Shown one piece after another: positions 1-8,521 of a DNA stretch of 64,000 nucleotides. Within the stretch, counting starts at the first letter, position 1. Every line of letters begins with the position of its first letter. Source of the DNA: Nostoc sp. CMAA1605 (lineage in GTDB: Bacteria; Cyanobacteriota; Cyanobacteriia; Cyanobacteriales; Nostocaceae); contig NZ_PJIZ01000007.1 of the NCBI RefSeq assembly GCF_021596505.1, forward strand, positions 1-64,000, in the 5' to 3' direction. The notes beneath the pieces are model-generated. The model did no database searches, was not told the DNA's origin, and worked only from the letters and a program-made list of their open reading frames with translations. The position numbers and the translations under genes were made by a program.

Positions 1-645
1 TTCAAAATCAACACCATAAAAACAACCAAGATAAAGTAGCATACCTCTTCCTTTCTCTGTGGCTATTTTGTAGTATTCACAAAGACATCTAAACCTATAC
101 CAGTATCTTTCAAATTCTTCGTCCCATAGTGTCCTGTAGATGTTTGGGTTGCATTCACAAGCTTCGTTATACCTAAGCTCAAAATCTTCTTCCGAAACTT
201 GAAGCAATGCCTCAGAAATAGTCTGAGTTTCCATTTGTGTTAAGTATCTAACAGGTGCAAAATCCATAAAACCACCCCTAGTCTCTTCAATGGAAGTTCC
301 TCCCATAACCGCGTTGATTAATAGACGAGTTTTAATTTCATGTCTAGTAACAACAAACGGTAATTTGCATTTTTCCCATGAGGATGAATTTTCTGTGAGT
401 AGGTAATGTATTGCGTGCCAATCTGAGTCAATGTCTAACCTACCGATTCTCCATTGGTCGTCAGCAAGAACACCATCCAAATCACAATGAAAATTCTTAT
501 TATGTAGATAAGTGGGAAGACACTTTATTTCCTCCGTTTCTATGGTTTTCTTAGCATGAAGATATAGATTTAGCACGTAAAGATCACGTCGTGCGATCTC
601 AAGTAAGGACGGTGATATTTGTCTAAGATTACCTTCAATTCCCAT
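1..645 (-). CDS. DUF1877 (YfbM-like) family protein, 3' end outside window
   Basis: An open minus-strand frame of 215 codons starts at the ATG at 645 and runs off the left edge without a stop, so the C-terminus is missing. The protein begins MGIEGNLRQISP and carries the DUF1877 landmarks in order: an early LDIDSDWHAIHYLLTE stretch, a VMGGTSIEETRGG glycine-rich segment, a PVRYLTQMETQTISEAL segment and an aromatic C-terminal part (YWYRFRCLCEYYKIA). Members are small cytoplasmic proteins of unknown biochemical function, often scattered and horizontally mobile. The next gene is divergent, so it is probably transcribed alone. Family assignment is fairly sure; function is unknown. Confidence 0.7.
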   Translation of the reverse strand, partial: MGIEGNLRQISPSLLEIARRDLYVLNLYLHAKKTIETEEIKCLPTYLHNKNFHCDLDGVLADDQWRIGRLDIDSDWHAIHYLLTENSSSWEKCKLPFVVTRHEIKTRLLINAVMGGTSIEETRGGFMDFAPVRYLTQMETQTISEALLQVSEEDFELRYNEACECNPNIYRTLWDEEFERYWYRFRCLCEYYKIATEKGRGMLLYLGCFYGVDFE

Positions 646-821
646 ACTTGCCGAACATTCAAGTGTATTGAGCTACATATCCCACAGATTAAGTTAATGC
701 ACTTCTTTGTATCTTAATTGTTAGACCATCGCGATCGCCCCTGCTAGCTGAAGCATACAGAAATCTTAAGATTGCTAAAATTTACGATAACCTCCATTTG
801 GTTGAACTAACCGTGAACACT

Positions 822-1025
822 ATGAAGCTAAGAGTAATCCTAGAACCCAGCGATGAAGGTGGCTACACTGTCTATGTACCTTCGCTACCTGGTTGTATAA
901 GTGAGGGTGAAGATATCGACGAAGCAATGGTAAATATTCAGGAAGCTATAGAACTTTACCTTGATCCTTTAGAACATGAGGTCTTGGCCAAAGAAGGCAT
1001 CATTGTTCGAGAGCTAGTTCTATGA
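822..1025 (+). CDS. hicB: HicB-family antitoxin
   Basis: This is a 67-residue protein from the ATG at 822. A longer reading from a TTG at 798 adds eight unlikely residues. It has the HicB partial RNase-H-like fold signature: MKLRVILEPSDEGGYTVYVP, then SLPGCISEGEDIDEA and a helix with AIELYLD. HicB antitoxins bind and inhibit the HicA mRNA interferase and usually repress the operon. Its stop overlaps the start of the downstream hicA by 4 bp (ATGA), which is translational coupling typical of these pairs. It lacks an obvious C-terminal DNA-binding domain, so this is the short HicB form. Because the toxin partner is interrupted, the antitoxin may now be an orphan. Confidence 0.85.
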   Translation: MKLRVILEPSDEGGYTVYVPSLPGCISEGEDIDEAMVNIQEAIELYLDPLEHEVLAKEGIIVRELVL

Positions 1026-1249
1026 CTAAAGTTCCTAGCCTTCCGTATAAACAAATTATTGCTGCTCTAGAGCGAGATGGATGGGTGGTAGTTCGTCAGC
1101 GTGGTAGTCACATTCGATTAGAGAAGGAATTACCTGATGAAGTTGTCAAGTTGACAGTTCCAGCGCATTGACCAGTCAAACGTTCAACCCTGGCTCGTAT
1201 TTTGAAACAAGCTCGTATAGATGTAGATCGATTTCTTGAGCTTCTGTAA
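1022..1249 (+). pseudogene. hicA: HicA-family mRNA interferase, interrupted by an in-frame TGA
   Basis: The reading frame starts at the ATG at 1022 inside the hicB stop and encodes a HicA-like protein (MTKVPSLPYKQIIAALERDG, then RQRGSHIRLEKE with the catalytic His of the GSH motif). Codon 50 (1169-1171) is TGA. The same frame then continues for 25 more codons (PVKRSTLARILKQ...FLELL) to a TAA at 1247-1249, giving the normal length of about 75 residues. The second half still reads as the HicA C-terminal helix, so this is one recent nonsense change, not a new short gene. The 49-residue product would lack that helix and is probably inactive. Confidence 0.8.
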
Positions 1250-1382
1250 CCAAAGAAGAATCAGGCTTTGATTATGTGTATTCTTAGTTAATATCCTAGA
1301 AATTCCAGCCTAATCTCCAAATTTAGAACATTAGGCGGAAATTTTCTGGATATTTTTTTATGGAAAACCAGTTCGCGATCGC

Positions 1383-2726
1383 CTAAAGTTTCATTTCCTG
1401 AATGAAATTGGTGTAAACATGACCTTCTAAAAACTGGGCGTTTTCCATGATTTTCTGATGAAAGGGAATTGTGGTAGGCAATCCAGTAATTGCACACTCT
1501 CTGAGAGCGCGTTTCATCCGGTTAATTGCTGTAGCACGATCTGGTCCCCAAACAATTAATTTACCAATGAGAGAATCATAGTAAGGGGGAATTTGGTAAT
1601 CAGTGTAAACGTGGGAATCAATCCGCACACCAGGGCCACCAGGGGGAAGATAACCGCTAATGCGTCCGGGTGCTGGGCGAAAATCATGATCGGGGTCTTC
1701 AGCGTTGATGCGACATTCAATTGCATGACCTTGCAACACTACTTGGTCTTGAGTCAGCCTGAGTCTTTCACCTTGGGCGATTCTAATTTGTTCAACTAGC
1801 AGGTCTACCCCAGTAATCATCTCGGTCACGGGGTGTTCCACCTGAATCCGAGTGTTCATTTCCATGAAGTAAAACTTACCGGATTTATCTAGAAGGAACT
1901 CGATAGTACCCGCACCGGTGTAATTAATAAACTGGGCTGCTTTGACGGCGGCTTGTCCCATCTTTTCCCGCAGTTCTGGATCAAGTGCAGGACTGGGGGC
2001 TTCTTCTAGTAACTTTTGGTTGCGGCGTTGAATGGAACAATCTCGTTCACCTAAGTGAATGACATTGCCGTAATTATCCGCCAAAACTTGAAACTCAATG
2101 TGGCGGGGACGCTCGATAAATTTTTCGATGTAAACGCCAGCATTACCAAAGGCTGCACCTGCTTCACCTTGGGCGGCTAAAAAGAGTTTGACAAATTCAT
2201 CTTCCGATCGCACTAAGCGCATCCCCCTACCACCACCACCAGCCGTGGCTTTAATCATCACTGGGTAGCCCATTTTGTTCGCGATCGCTAATCCTTCTTC
2301 CTCGGTTTCTACCAAGCCATCGCTTCCTGGTACAGTGGGAACTCCGGCTTTTTGCATGGTTTCTTTAGCCGTGGATTTATCCCCCATCAACCTGATTGCT
2401 TCTGGGGTAGGGCCAATAAAAGCAATGTGATGGTCAGCGCAAATTTCGGCAAATTTGGCGTTTTCCGACAGGAAACCGTAACCAGGATGAATAGCACTAG
2501 CATTGCGCGTTAAAGCCGCCGCAATGATATTGGGAATATTCAAATAACTTTTACCGCTAGCAGGTTCGCCAATGCAAACCGCTTCATCAGCTAGTTGGAC
2601 GTGCAGAGCATTCCGGTCAACAGTCGAGTGAACCGCGATCGTCGCAATCCCCATTTCTTCACAGGCGCGGAGAATGCGGAGGGCGATTTCTCCTCGATTG
2701 GCAATTAAGATTTTGTCAAACTTCAT
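1383..2726 (-). CDS. accC: Acetyl-CoA carboxylase biotin carboxylase subunit
   Basis: AccC carboxylates the biotin of the carrier protein AccB using ATP and bicarbonate, the first half of the acetyl-CoA carboxylase reaction of fatty-acid synthesis. The 447-residue product matches the usual length. It starts [18 protein letters not shown] and shows the N-terminal biotin carboxylase domain ([11 protein letters not shown]), the ATP-grasp glycine loop ([12 protein letters not shown], about residues 159-170), the catalytic [16 protein letters not shown] segment and the C-terminal domain. No accB lies beside it, as is common in cyanobacteria, where acc genes are scattered. It is essential housekeeping and the frame is intact. 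Confidence 0.97.
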   Translation of the reverse strand: MKFDKILIANRGEIALRILRACEEMGIATIAVHSTVDRNALHVQLADEAVCIGEPASGKSYLNIPNIIAAALTRNASAIHPGYGFLSENAKFAEICADHHIAFIGPTPEAIRLMGDKSTAKETMQKAGVPTVPGSDGLVETEEEGLAIANKMGYPVMIKATAGGGGRGMRLVRSEDEFVKLFLAAQGEAGAAFGNAGVYIEKFIERPRHIEFQVLADNYGNVIHLGERDCSIQRRNQKLLEEAPSPALDPELREKMGQAAVKAAQFINYTGAGTIEFLLDKSGKFYFMEMNTRIQVEHPVTEMITGVDLLVEQIRIAQGERLRLTQDQVVLQGHAIECRINAEDPDHDFRPAPGRISGYLPPGGPGVRIDSHVYTDYQIPPYYDSLIGKLIVWGPDRATAINRMKRALRECAITGLPTTIPFHQKIMENAQFLEGHVYTNFIQEMKL

Positions 2727-3148
2727 TTTCGAGCTTCGATATCAGTACCAGTAGATAGAAATTGTCTCCCATCCAAGTTGCAACAGCACAGTGGCTTTAT
2801 CTCAAATTATGACAGGAGATTTACCAGCCTCATCTAAACGTAGAATGCACAATGTGAGTTATGAGTGCTGAGTTCTGAGTAGGTTGATTTCCTGTATACC
2901 CAATACTCAGGACTCATTATCAGTATTTATTTCATAAACGCTGAGTAATGAGTGAGGTTATTCACTTTCTAGTCACTACTCCCCATTTAGTATCACTTGT
3001 GGAGCTACTACATTTCTGTCAGTCTGGTATCCTCCTTCGGGAAATTTGTGATACCCCAAAATTAAATTTTTGGTAAAGTTAGCTAAATTCCTAATTATCT
3101 TTACCTATTCCTGTAGGTTGTGCTACGATTGATAATCGTGAAACTCAT
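2727..3148. other. Intergenic region between accC and tRNA-Leu
   Basis: No gene is visible here. The stretch should hold the minus-strand promoter of accC on its left and the tRNA promoter on its right. In the middle (about 2850-2985) are degenerate STRR-like heptamers of the type GAGTGCTGAGT / GAGTAATGAGTGA in both orientations, which could pair imperfectly. No defined operator was found. Confidence 0.5.
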
Positions 3149-3229
3149 GCGGATGTGGCGGAATTGGTATACGCGCACGTTTGAGGGGCGTGTGGCTTTG
3201 CCTTGCGAGTTCGAGTCTCGCCATCCGCA
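3149..3229 (+). tRNA. tRNA-Leu (anticodon GAG)
   Basis: The 81-nt cloverleaf has a perfect 7-bp acceptor stem (GCGGATG with CATCCGC) and an A discriminator. It has a D arm around GGCGGAATTGGTATACGC and an anticodon stem closing the loop TTGAGGG, which places GAG at the anticodon. A long variable arm is typical of class II leucine tRNAs, and the T arm is GCGAG TTCGAGT CTCGC. The 3' CCA is not encoded, as usual in cyanobacteria. It reads CUC/CUU leucine codons. Confidence 0.95.
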
Positions 3230-3440
3230 TTTATTGTTTAGTCAAAAGTCATTAGTCAACAGTCAAAAGTGAGAGATTGTAGGCTGATGACTTTTAACTT
3301 TAGGAATCATTTAGTTTAGCCGCATAGTACGATAGCTCGTTATTCGGGGTTTCCCAACTTGAGAAAACCGCCATGTTGAAAGTTAGAGGAAAAGTCTTCC
3401 CTTGGTATTTTACGGAAGCATCGATCATACATACCCGTAG

Positions 3441-3558
3441 CTGACTAATGACTAATGACTAATGACTAATGACTAATGACTATTGACTATTGACTATTGA
3501 CTAATGACTAATGACTAATGACTAATGACTATTGACTATTGACTATTGACTATTGACC
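3441..3558. repeat. STRR heptamer array (TGACTAA / TGACTAT)
   Basis: About 16 uninterrupted heptamers alternate between blocks of TGACTAA and blocks of TGACTAT. This is the short tandemly repeated repetitive DNA typical of heterocystous cyanobacteria. It fills the space between tRNA-Leu and the chorismate lyase gene and ends about 50 bp before that gene's start codon. Confidence 0.9.
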
Positions 3559-3611
3559 AGATTCCAGTCTTTTGTGCTTTCATAGAAGTAGGTGAACTTT
3601 TGTAAAGAACA

Positions 3612-4232
3612 TTGACTGCAATATTTACTTCAAGTAACAACTCAACACTACCAGCCGCGTGGCATCGCCTAACCCCAATTTGGCAAGGTGGGGAGGAAGT
3701 AATTAAAAAAAGTTTGCCCCACACTCAGCTTGCTCCGGCGTGGCAAATGCTGCTGCTTGGTGACGGCTCACCCACAAGACACCTAGAATTACTGACAGGT
3801 GAGCCGACAGAAGTTGATGTCATTGATATGTCATTTATTGGCATGGATTTGGATGATGCGCCGGAATTGATTCACAAAGTACCAGGGCCAAGACTACGGC
3901 GACAAGTGTGGCTACGCACCCCTGGTGGGCAGAGATTAGCCTATGCTACTTCATGGTGGGAAGCTAGCCATGTAGATGAATATTTACAAAACCGTTCATT
4001 ACCGATTTGGGCGAGTCTGGCGCGTCTGCGTACCGAATTATATCGAGATGTACGTGGTATTTATTACGGTTATTCCCCAGCCCTAGAAGTCGGATTTAAT
4101 GTAGAAGGGCCTTTTTGGGGTCGCCATTACTTGTTTTGGCATCATGGTCAACCATTGACTTTGATTTACGAAGTTTTTTCGCCTTATTTAACAAAATACT
4201 TGGGTGCAACACAGCTAGAAACTGTTAACTAA
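3612..4232 (+). CDS. Chorismate lyase-like protein (plastoquinone head-group synthesis)
   Basis: The 206-residue protein belongs to the cyanobacterial chorismate lyase / DUF98 family. Members remove pyruvate from chorismate to give 4-hydroxybenzoate, the ring precursor of plastoquinone. Visible features are the AAWHRLTPIWQGGEE start, the central PRLRRQVWLRTPGGQRLAYATSWW strand pair that forms the product pocket, and the C-terminal GRHYLFWHHGQPLTLIYEVFSP. The only sensible start in frame before the conserved region is the TTG at 3612, since the first internal ATG is about 45 codons in. It stands alone downstream of an STRR array. menG, acting on a related quinone, lies 30 kb away. Confidence 0.85.
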   Translation: MTAIFTSSNNSTLPAAWHRLTPIWQGGEEVIKKSLPHTQLAPAWQMLLLGDGSPTRHLELLTGEPTEVDVIDMSFIGMDLDDAPELIHKVPGPRLRRQVWLRTPGGQRLAYATSWWEASHVDEYLQNRSLPIWASLARLRTELYRDVRGIYYGYSPALEVGFNVEGPFWGRHYLFWHHGQPLTLIYEVFSPYLTKYLGATQLETVN

Positions 4233-4908
4233 AAAAATATCCTATCGTCTTGGTGAGCAGGGGAAGCAGGAGAGTAGAGCGAGAAAGAATTGGCTCATCT
4301 TTGTTCACTCCTGCATCATTGTAAAAAGATTGGTATCCAGTTTGTAGTAAGGACTACCCTTCTCCTTCCCTGCGGGACGCTACGTGAACGGAGACGCTAA
4401 CGCGAACGGGAACGCTCCGCGAACAGTCCTTATTAGAGGACTAAAGTCCTCTCTACGAAACGCTTGCGCGAACACTACAAACCTTGAATTATCTACACCG
4501 TTCTACTTATTTGATAAATAGGCTCTCATCAAAACGGCAAAAGTTAGGATGATTTTGTTGCAATGAATCAAGATGTAATTAATTTAAATTAATTAATACA
4601 ACGGTAAATATCAGCGTTATTTAGCAAATCAAAATTTTTGAATCAATGGCTGTTCATACATAATTGAGAATAGCTACATAATTATGTTGAGTAATGTAAA
4701 ATTATCATGCTTCCTTTGCTGGTATCATTTCATCCAGTGATTATGCAACTCTAGATTCCTTCCTGTTACCATTTACCTATTTCCTGGTGGTATGAGATTT
4801 GAGGGAAGGAAAACTGAGCAAATTATTTGCTATATAAATATAGACATTTTTGATTTAAGTGAATGAGTCAAGCTAATCAAAAATTTGCAAATGTGAGGTG
4901 TAGATTTC
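4233..4908. other. Long intergenic region with a dispersed repeat
   Basis: No convincing gene is present in this 676-bp stretch. It contains the terminal-inverted-repeat element described separately (4340-4482) and then about 400 bp of AT-rich unique sequence that presumably carries the promoter of the DUF3352 gene. No operator with a clear match was found. Confidence 0.5.
4340..4482. repeat. MITE-like dispersed repeat with 9-bp terminal inverted repeats, copy 1
   Basis: The element is bounded by GTTTGTAGT (4340-4348) and its exact reverse complement ACTACAAAC (4474-4482). Inside are several short palindromes, including AGGACTAAAGTCCT, and GC-rich modules such as GGGACGCTACGTGAACGG. A shorter relative with the same ends lies at 43596-43670. 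No coding capacity is present, so it would be non-autonomous. Confidence 0.65.
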
Positions 4909-6606
4909 ATGACATCACCTAGATTGTCTACTCCCAAGAAGACACAAAAGAAATCTTCTTTGAGACTGACACTTTCAGGCGCAGGATTATTAATTGGTAT
5001 AGGTAGTACGGCTTACTTGTTTTTGAGTCAAGGTCAGTTATTTTATAGAGACTTACTGACAGGTGCGAATATTATTCCTAGTGATGCTTTGTTTGCGGTT
5101 TCTTTGACTACAGACACCAAACAATGGCAGAAATTACAGGAATTTGGAACGAAAGAAACACAAGCACAAGTTAATCAAAGCTTAGTTCAGTTACGCGATC
5201 GCTTTCTGACCAATTACGGTTACAACTTCGAGCAGGATATTCAACCCTGGGTAGGCGATGAAGTTACCTTGGCAATTTTAGCCCCCCAAATCAATAAACC
5301 AGTTTCTAAGCCAGTTTCCACCATTGACAACCCTGGTGATAGTTCGCAATCAATGGTGATGGTTTTACCAGTCAAAAACCCCCAAAAAGCTCAAACTGTC
5401 TTTGCTCAACCAAAAACCCTAACCCAAGGTAAATGGATTAACCGCACCTACCAAGGGATTAACATCAAACAAATTGAAGGACAGCCAGGAGAAAACCTAG
5501 CGGCGGCCTTTTTAGATGGGAAATTTTTGGTAATTACAGATAACCCCCAAACCGTAGAAAGAGCGATAGACGCTTACAAAAATAAAACATCTTTAGCCAC
5601 AATCGGCGGTTTTGCCGATAACTTTCCTAAAATATCTGGTTATCAACCTTTAGCACAGTTTTACATCAACATACCTAACGCTGCGAAAATAGCCGCTACA
5701 GCCCCCAACCGTCGTTTACCTGCACAAGTTTTAGCCCAACTACAAAATAACCAAGGTTTAGCCGGAACTGTGACACTAGAAACAGAAGGATTACGCATTA
5801 AAGGCGTGTCTTGGCTCAATCCTGGTAGTCAAAGAGTTTTGGCGGTGGAAAATGAAGCAGGTACAATGCAAAATCGTGTACCAGCAGAAACCTTAATGAT
5901 GTTGTCTGGTGGAAACTTACAGCGTTTGTGGAGCGAATATGTTTTAACCTCTCAAGGTAATCCTCTCTCCCCCGTTACACCAGAACAACTGCGGACAGGG
6001 GTAAAATCCCTGACTACTCTGGATTTAGAAAGAGATTTACTCAGTTGGATGAAAGGCGAATTTGCGGTATCCATCATTCCTGGAACGCCCAAACCTGGAA
6101 CTTCGCAAGATTTTCGTGCGGCTTTAGTATTTATGGTGCAAGCCAAGGAACGCCAATTAGCTGAAACATCAATCAAACAGCTAGATGATGTGATGAAAAA
6201 TCAATATCAGTTCCAAATTCAATCAACAAAAGTAGCCGATAAAGCCGTAGTGAATTGGATTAGTCCATTTGGGACACTCACAGCTACCCACGGTTGGTTA
6301 GATGGAAATGTGGCGTTCTTATCTATAGGTGCGCCCGTCACTGATAAGATTCTGCCTCAACCCAGCACTACCCTTGCTAAAAATTCGACATTTCAGCAAA
6401 CAGTTCCTACAGAACCCAATCCGACAAACGGTCAATTTTACATAGACGTAGAACAGACAGCGAAAAATTTTCCCCTACCCAGACTACTCCCCCAACAACA
6501 AAACTTGCTAGCTGCTACCCGTTCCATCGGTATGACATCAGCCGTTAGCGACAACCGCAGCACCCGCTATGATATTTTTTTCACACTGAAGAAAGGTGAT
6601 AGGTGA
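4909..6606 (+). CDS. DUF3352 domain-containing membrane-anchored protein
   Basis: The 565-residue protein has a short basic N-terminus (SPRLSTPKKTQKKSS), then a single hydrophobic segment at about residues 22-42 (LTLSGAGLLIGIGSTAYLFL). A large presumably extracytoplasmic domain of the cyanobacterial DUF3352 family follows. The body alternates beta-rich and amphipathic helical segments (PSDALFAVSLTTDT near residue 58, a VGDEVTLAIL segment, SRYDIFFTLKKG-type end). The single N-terminal helix without a clear cleavage site suggests anchoring in the thylakoid or plasma membrane. The family is conserved in cyanobacteria but has no assigned function. The next gene, ccsA, is 223 bp downstream past an STRR array, so co-transcription is uncertain. 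Confidence 0.75.
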   Translation: MTSPRLSTPKKTQKKSSLRLTLSGAGLLIGIGSTAYLFLSQGQLFYRDLLTGANIIPSDALFAVSLTTDTKQWQKLQEFGTKETQAQVNQSLVQLRDRFLTNYGYNFEQDIQPWVGDEVTLAILAPQINKPVSKPVSTIDNPGDSSQSMVMVLPVKNPQKAQTVFAQPKTLTQGKWINRTYQGINIKQIEGQPGENLAAAFLDGKFLVITDNPQTVERAIDAYKNKTSLATIGGFADNFPKISGYQPLAQFYINIPNAAKIAATAPNRRLPAQVLAQLQNNQGLAGTVTLETEGLRIKGVSWLNPGSQRVLAVENEAGTMQNRVPAETLMMLSGGNLQRLWSEYVLTSQGNPLSPVTPEQLRTGVKSLTTLDLERDLLSWMKGEFAVSIIPGTPKPGTSQDFRAALVFMVQAKERQLAETSIKQLDDVMKNQYQFQIQSTKVADKAVVNWISPFGTLTATHGWLDGNVAFLSIGAPVTDKILPQPSTTLAKNSTFQQTVPTEPNPTNGQFYIDVEQTAKNFPLPRLLPQQQNLLAATRSIGMTSAVSDNRSTRYDIFFTLKKGDR

Positions 6607-6740
6607 GGCAGGGGGGCAGGGGGCAGGGGAGACAAGGTAGACAAGGTAGACAAGGTAGAATTTCTTGCCCAATCCCCAGTCCCCAATACTTCGACAAGCT
6701 CAGTACAAGTCCCCAGTCCCCAATCCCCAATCCCCAATAT
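6607..6740. repeat. STRR cluster with an embedded dispersed repeat
   Basis: Mixed heptamers of several families follow the DUF3352 stop: GGGGGCA-type, ACAAGGTAG-type and CCCCAGT/CCCCAAT-type. Embedded at 6683-6722 is a 39-bp unit containing ACTTCGACAAGCTCAGTACA; an inverted copy with one base difference lies at 35837-35876. These repeats are open in the ccsA frame (reading [11 protein letters not shown] peptides), so an over-long N-terminus could be mis-annotated for that gene. Confidence 0.85.
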
Positions 6741-6829
6741 CAGAAATTTTGAATTTTGACTTGCTGAAACAGATAGGATCAGAACAGTCAGAATTAAAAT
6801 TTTCAAGAGTCCCCTGCGGAGAACACTTT

Positions 6830-7885
6830 ATGAGTCTGGTTTTACTCCAGAATTGGTTAGATAATGCCTCGTTTGCTGTCTTATTTATCACCATGTTGGT
6901 TTATTGGGTGGGAGCAGCCTTTCCCAATCTCAGCATAACTAATGCGCTGGGAACAGCTGGGATGGCGATCGCTAATTTGTGCATCGCTACGCTTTTGGGT
7001 GCGCGTTGGCTAGAGGCTGGCTATTTTCCATTAAGTAATTTGTATGAATCCCTATTTTTCTTGACATGGGGAATCACTACAATTCATCTAATTGCGGAAA
7101 ATTCCAGCCGTAGCCGCTTAGTAGGTGTTTTCACCAGCCCTGTGGCTATGGGGATTTCTGCTTTTGCTACATTGACATTACCATCAGAAATGCAAGTAGC
7201 CGAACCATTAGTACCAGCACTCAAGTCTAATTGGCTGATGATGCACGTTAGCGTTATGATGTTGAGTTACTCAGCCTTGATGGTGGGTTCATTACTAGCG
7301 ATCGCATTTTTGATTGTCACACGCGGTCAAAATATTCAATTACAAGGTAGTTCATTCGGTAACGGTGGCTATCGTACCAACGGCTACCGTCTGCAAAAAG
7401 CTGGTGAACTAGTTACACAAACCCCAACACCACCAGCAGAAAACAATGGCTATGCACGGCTAGAAAGCAATAACAACGGTAACGGTAACACCGCCGTTTT
7501 AAACTTAGTCACATCCACTCCAGCCTCAACCCTCACATCAGCACCAACCCTTTCACCCCAACGTCTCAGCATCGCAGAAACCCTCGATAATATTAGTTAT
7601 CGCGTCATCGGTTTGGGATTCCCTCTACTCACCATCGGAATTATTGCTGGTGCAGTTTGGGCGAATGAAGCTTGGGGTTCTTACTGGAGTTGGGACCCGA
7701 AAGAAACTTGGGCATTAATTACTTGGCTAGTATTTGCCGCCTATCTCCACGCTAGAATTACCCGTGGTTGGCAAGGTCGCCGCCCAGCAATTTTAGCCGC
7801 CAGTGGCTTTGTTGTCGTTTGGATTTGTTACCTTGGTGTGAATCTTTTAGGCAAAGGTTTACATTCTTACGGTTGGTTTTTTTAA
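6830..7885 (+). CDS. ccsA: System II cytochrome c biogenesis protein CcsA (heme handling)
   Basis: With Ccs1, this protein delivers and attaches heme to c-type cytochromes on the lumenal side of the thylakoid membrane (cytochromes f and c6). The 351-residue product is polytopic and carries the diagnostic WWD heme-binding motif near its C-terminus ([18 protein letters not shown]) with flanking conserved histidines. A low-complexity insertion rich in Asn, Thr and Pro (about residues 170-240) separates the transmembrane halves. I chose the ATG at 6830; the frame is open 55 codons upstream, but that extension only translates STRR DNA. It is the homologue of chloroplast ycf5, and some annotation pipelines call it CcsB. 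A strong hairpin follows the stop. Confidence 0.92.
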   Translation: MSLVLLQNWLDNASFAVLFITMLVYWVGAAFPNLSITNALGTAGMAIANLCIATLLGARWLEAGYFPLSNLYESLFFLTWGITTIHLIAENSSRSRLVGVFTSPVAMGISAFATLTLPSEMQVAEPLVPALKSNWLMMHVSVMMLSYSALMVGSLLAIAFLIVTRGQNIQLQGSSFGNGGYRTNGYRLQKAGELVTQTPTPPAENNGYARLESNNNGNGNTAVLNLVTSTPASTLTSAPTLSPQRLSIAETLDNISYRVIGLGFPLLTIGIIAGAVWANEAWGSYWSWDPKETWALITWLVFAAYLHARITRGWQGRRPAILAASGFVVVWICYLGVNLLGKGLHSYGWFF

Positions 7886-7892
7886 CAGTTTT

Positions 7893-7920
7893 ATCCCCTC
7901 TTCATTGGCAAAGAGGGGAT
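7893..7920 (+). terminator. Hairpin downstream of ccsA
   Basis: A perfect 10-bp inverted repeat (ATCCCCTCTT / AAGAGGGGAT) with an 8-nt loop lies 7 bp after the ccsA stop. Only a short T run follows, so it may be a weak terminator or an mRNA 3'-end stabiliser. Confidence 0.6.
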
Positions 7921-8159
7921 TTGTAGTAATTACAGTAGATAAGCTAAATCACCTCATCAAACATAGTATTTCCTAGTTAACCGAAGTACAAATTCATCCG
8001 CGTTTATCTGTGTTCATCTGCGTTTATTTATTACTCAAAACAACATTTGCAATCCTGCTGGTCTGTTTACACTAAAAATGATTGCAATTAATCCATAATT
8101 TTATTACGGATAATCTCTCCCAGCAGCAGAAAATATAAATTTAGTTGCGGGATATTCTT

Positions 8160-8489
8160 ATGACAGACGGATTTGAGCGACTAAATCATGATGAAGTGGT
8201 CAGTATAGAACCAGACACTTTCCAGAAACTCGAAATTGCAAAAACTTTTAAAGTCCGTGATTTAATTACAGCAATTAAAGAATATATTGGTGCAGATGAA
8301 ACAGTTGAAGTAGATTTATATACTCATGGCTTAAGTTGTGAGGTTTTGAGATTTAGCGCACAAGGATGGGTGAAAGGAAAAGTCAGACTAGCATTAGAAT
8401 TTTGTCCTGATGACCCTGATTCACCATTAGACGAAATCTATCAAATTCATCAACAGCTAAAGCAAATTGATCAGGAAACATTATGGTAA
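8160..8489 (+). CDS. KGK domain-containing protein
   Basis: The 109-residue protein begins MTDGFERLNHDEVVS at the ATG at 8160; an upstream TTG reading is less likely. Its C-terminal part contains the motif that names the cyanobacterial KGK family (GWVKGKVRLALEFCPDDP) followed by a helical tail (EIYQIHQQLKQI). Family members are small acidic cytoplasmic proteins of unknown role, found almost only in cyanobacteria and often in several copies per genome. There is no signal peptide or membrane segment. It precedes tilS by 32 bp, so co-transcription is possible, although the gap is STRR-like. Confidence 0.8.
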   Translation: MTDGFERLNHDEVVSIEPDTFQKLEIAKTFKVRDLITAIKEYIGADETVEVDLYTHGLSCEVLRFSAQGWVKGKVRLALEFCPDDPDSPLDEIYQIHQQLKQIDQETLW

Positions 8490-8521
8490 AAAATCAGGGA
8501 TTGGGGAATAGGGTTTAGGGA

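Noticed and set aside
3441..3558. Regular repeats that might be a CRISPR array
   Set aside because: The units are 7 bp with no spacers; this is STRR DNA, as are all other arrays in the window, and no cas genes are present.
6665..6829. 55-codon upstream extension of the ccsA frame
   Set aside because: It only translates STRR heptamers ([11 protein letters not shown]), and the conserved protein starts at the ATG at 6830.
7910..7950. NtcA-like GTA...TAC site near 7923
   Set aside because: The spacing between GTA and TAC is 5 instead of 8, and it lies in a terminator region.
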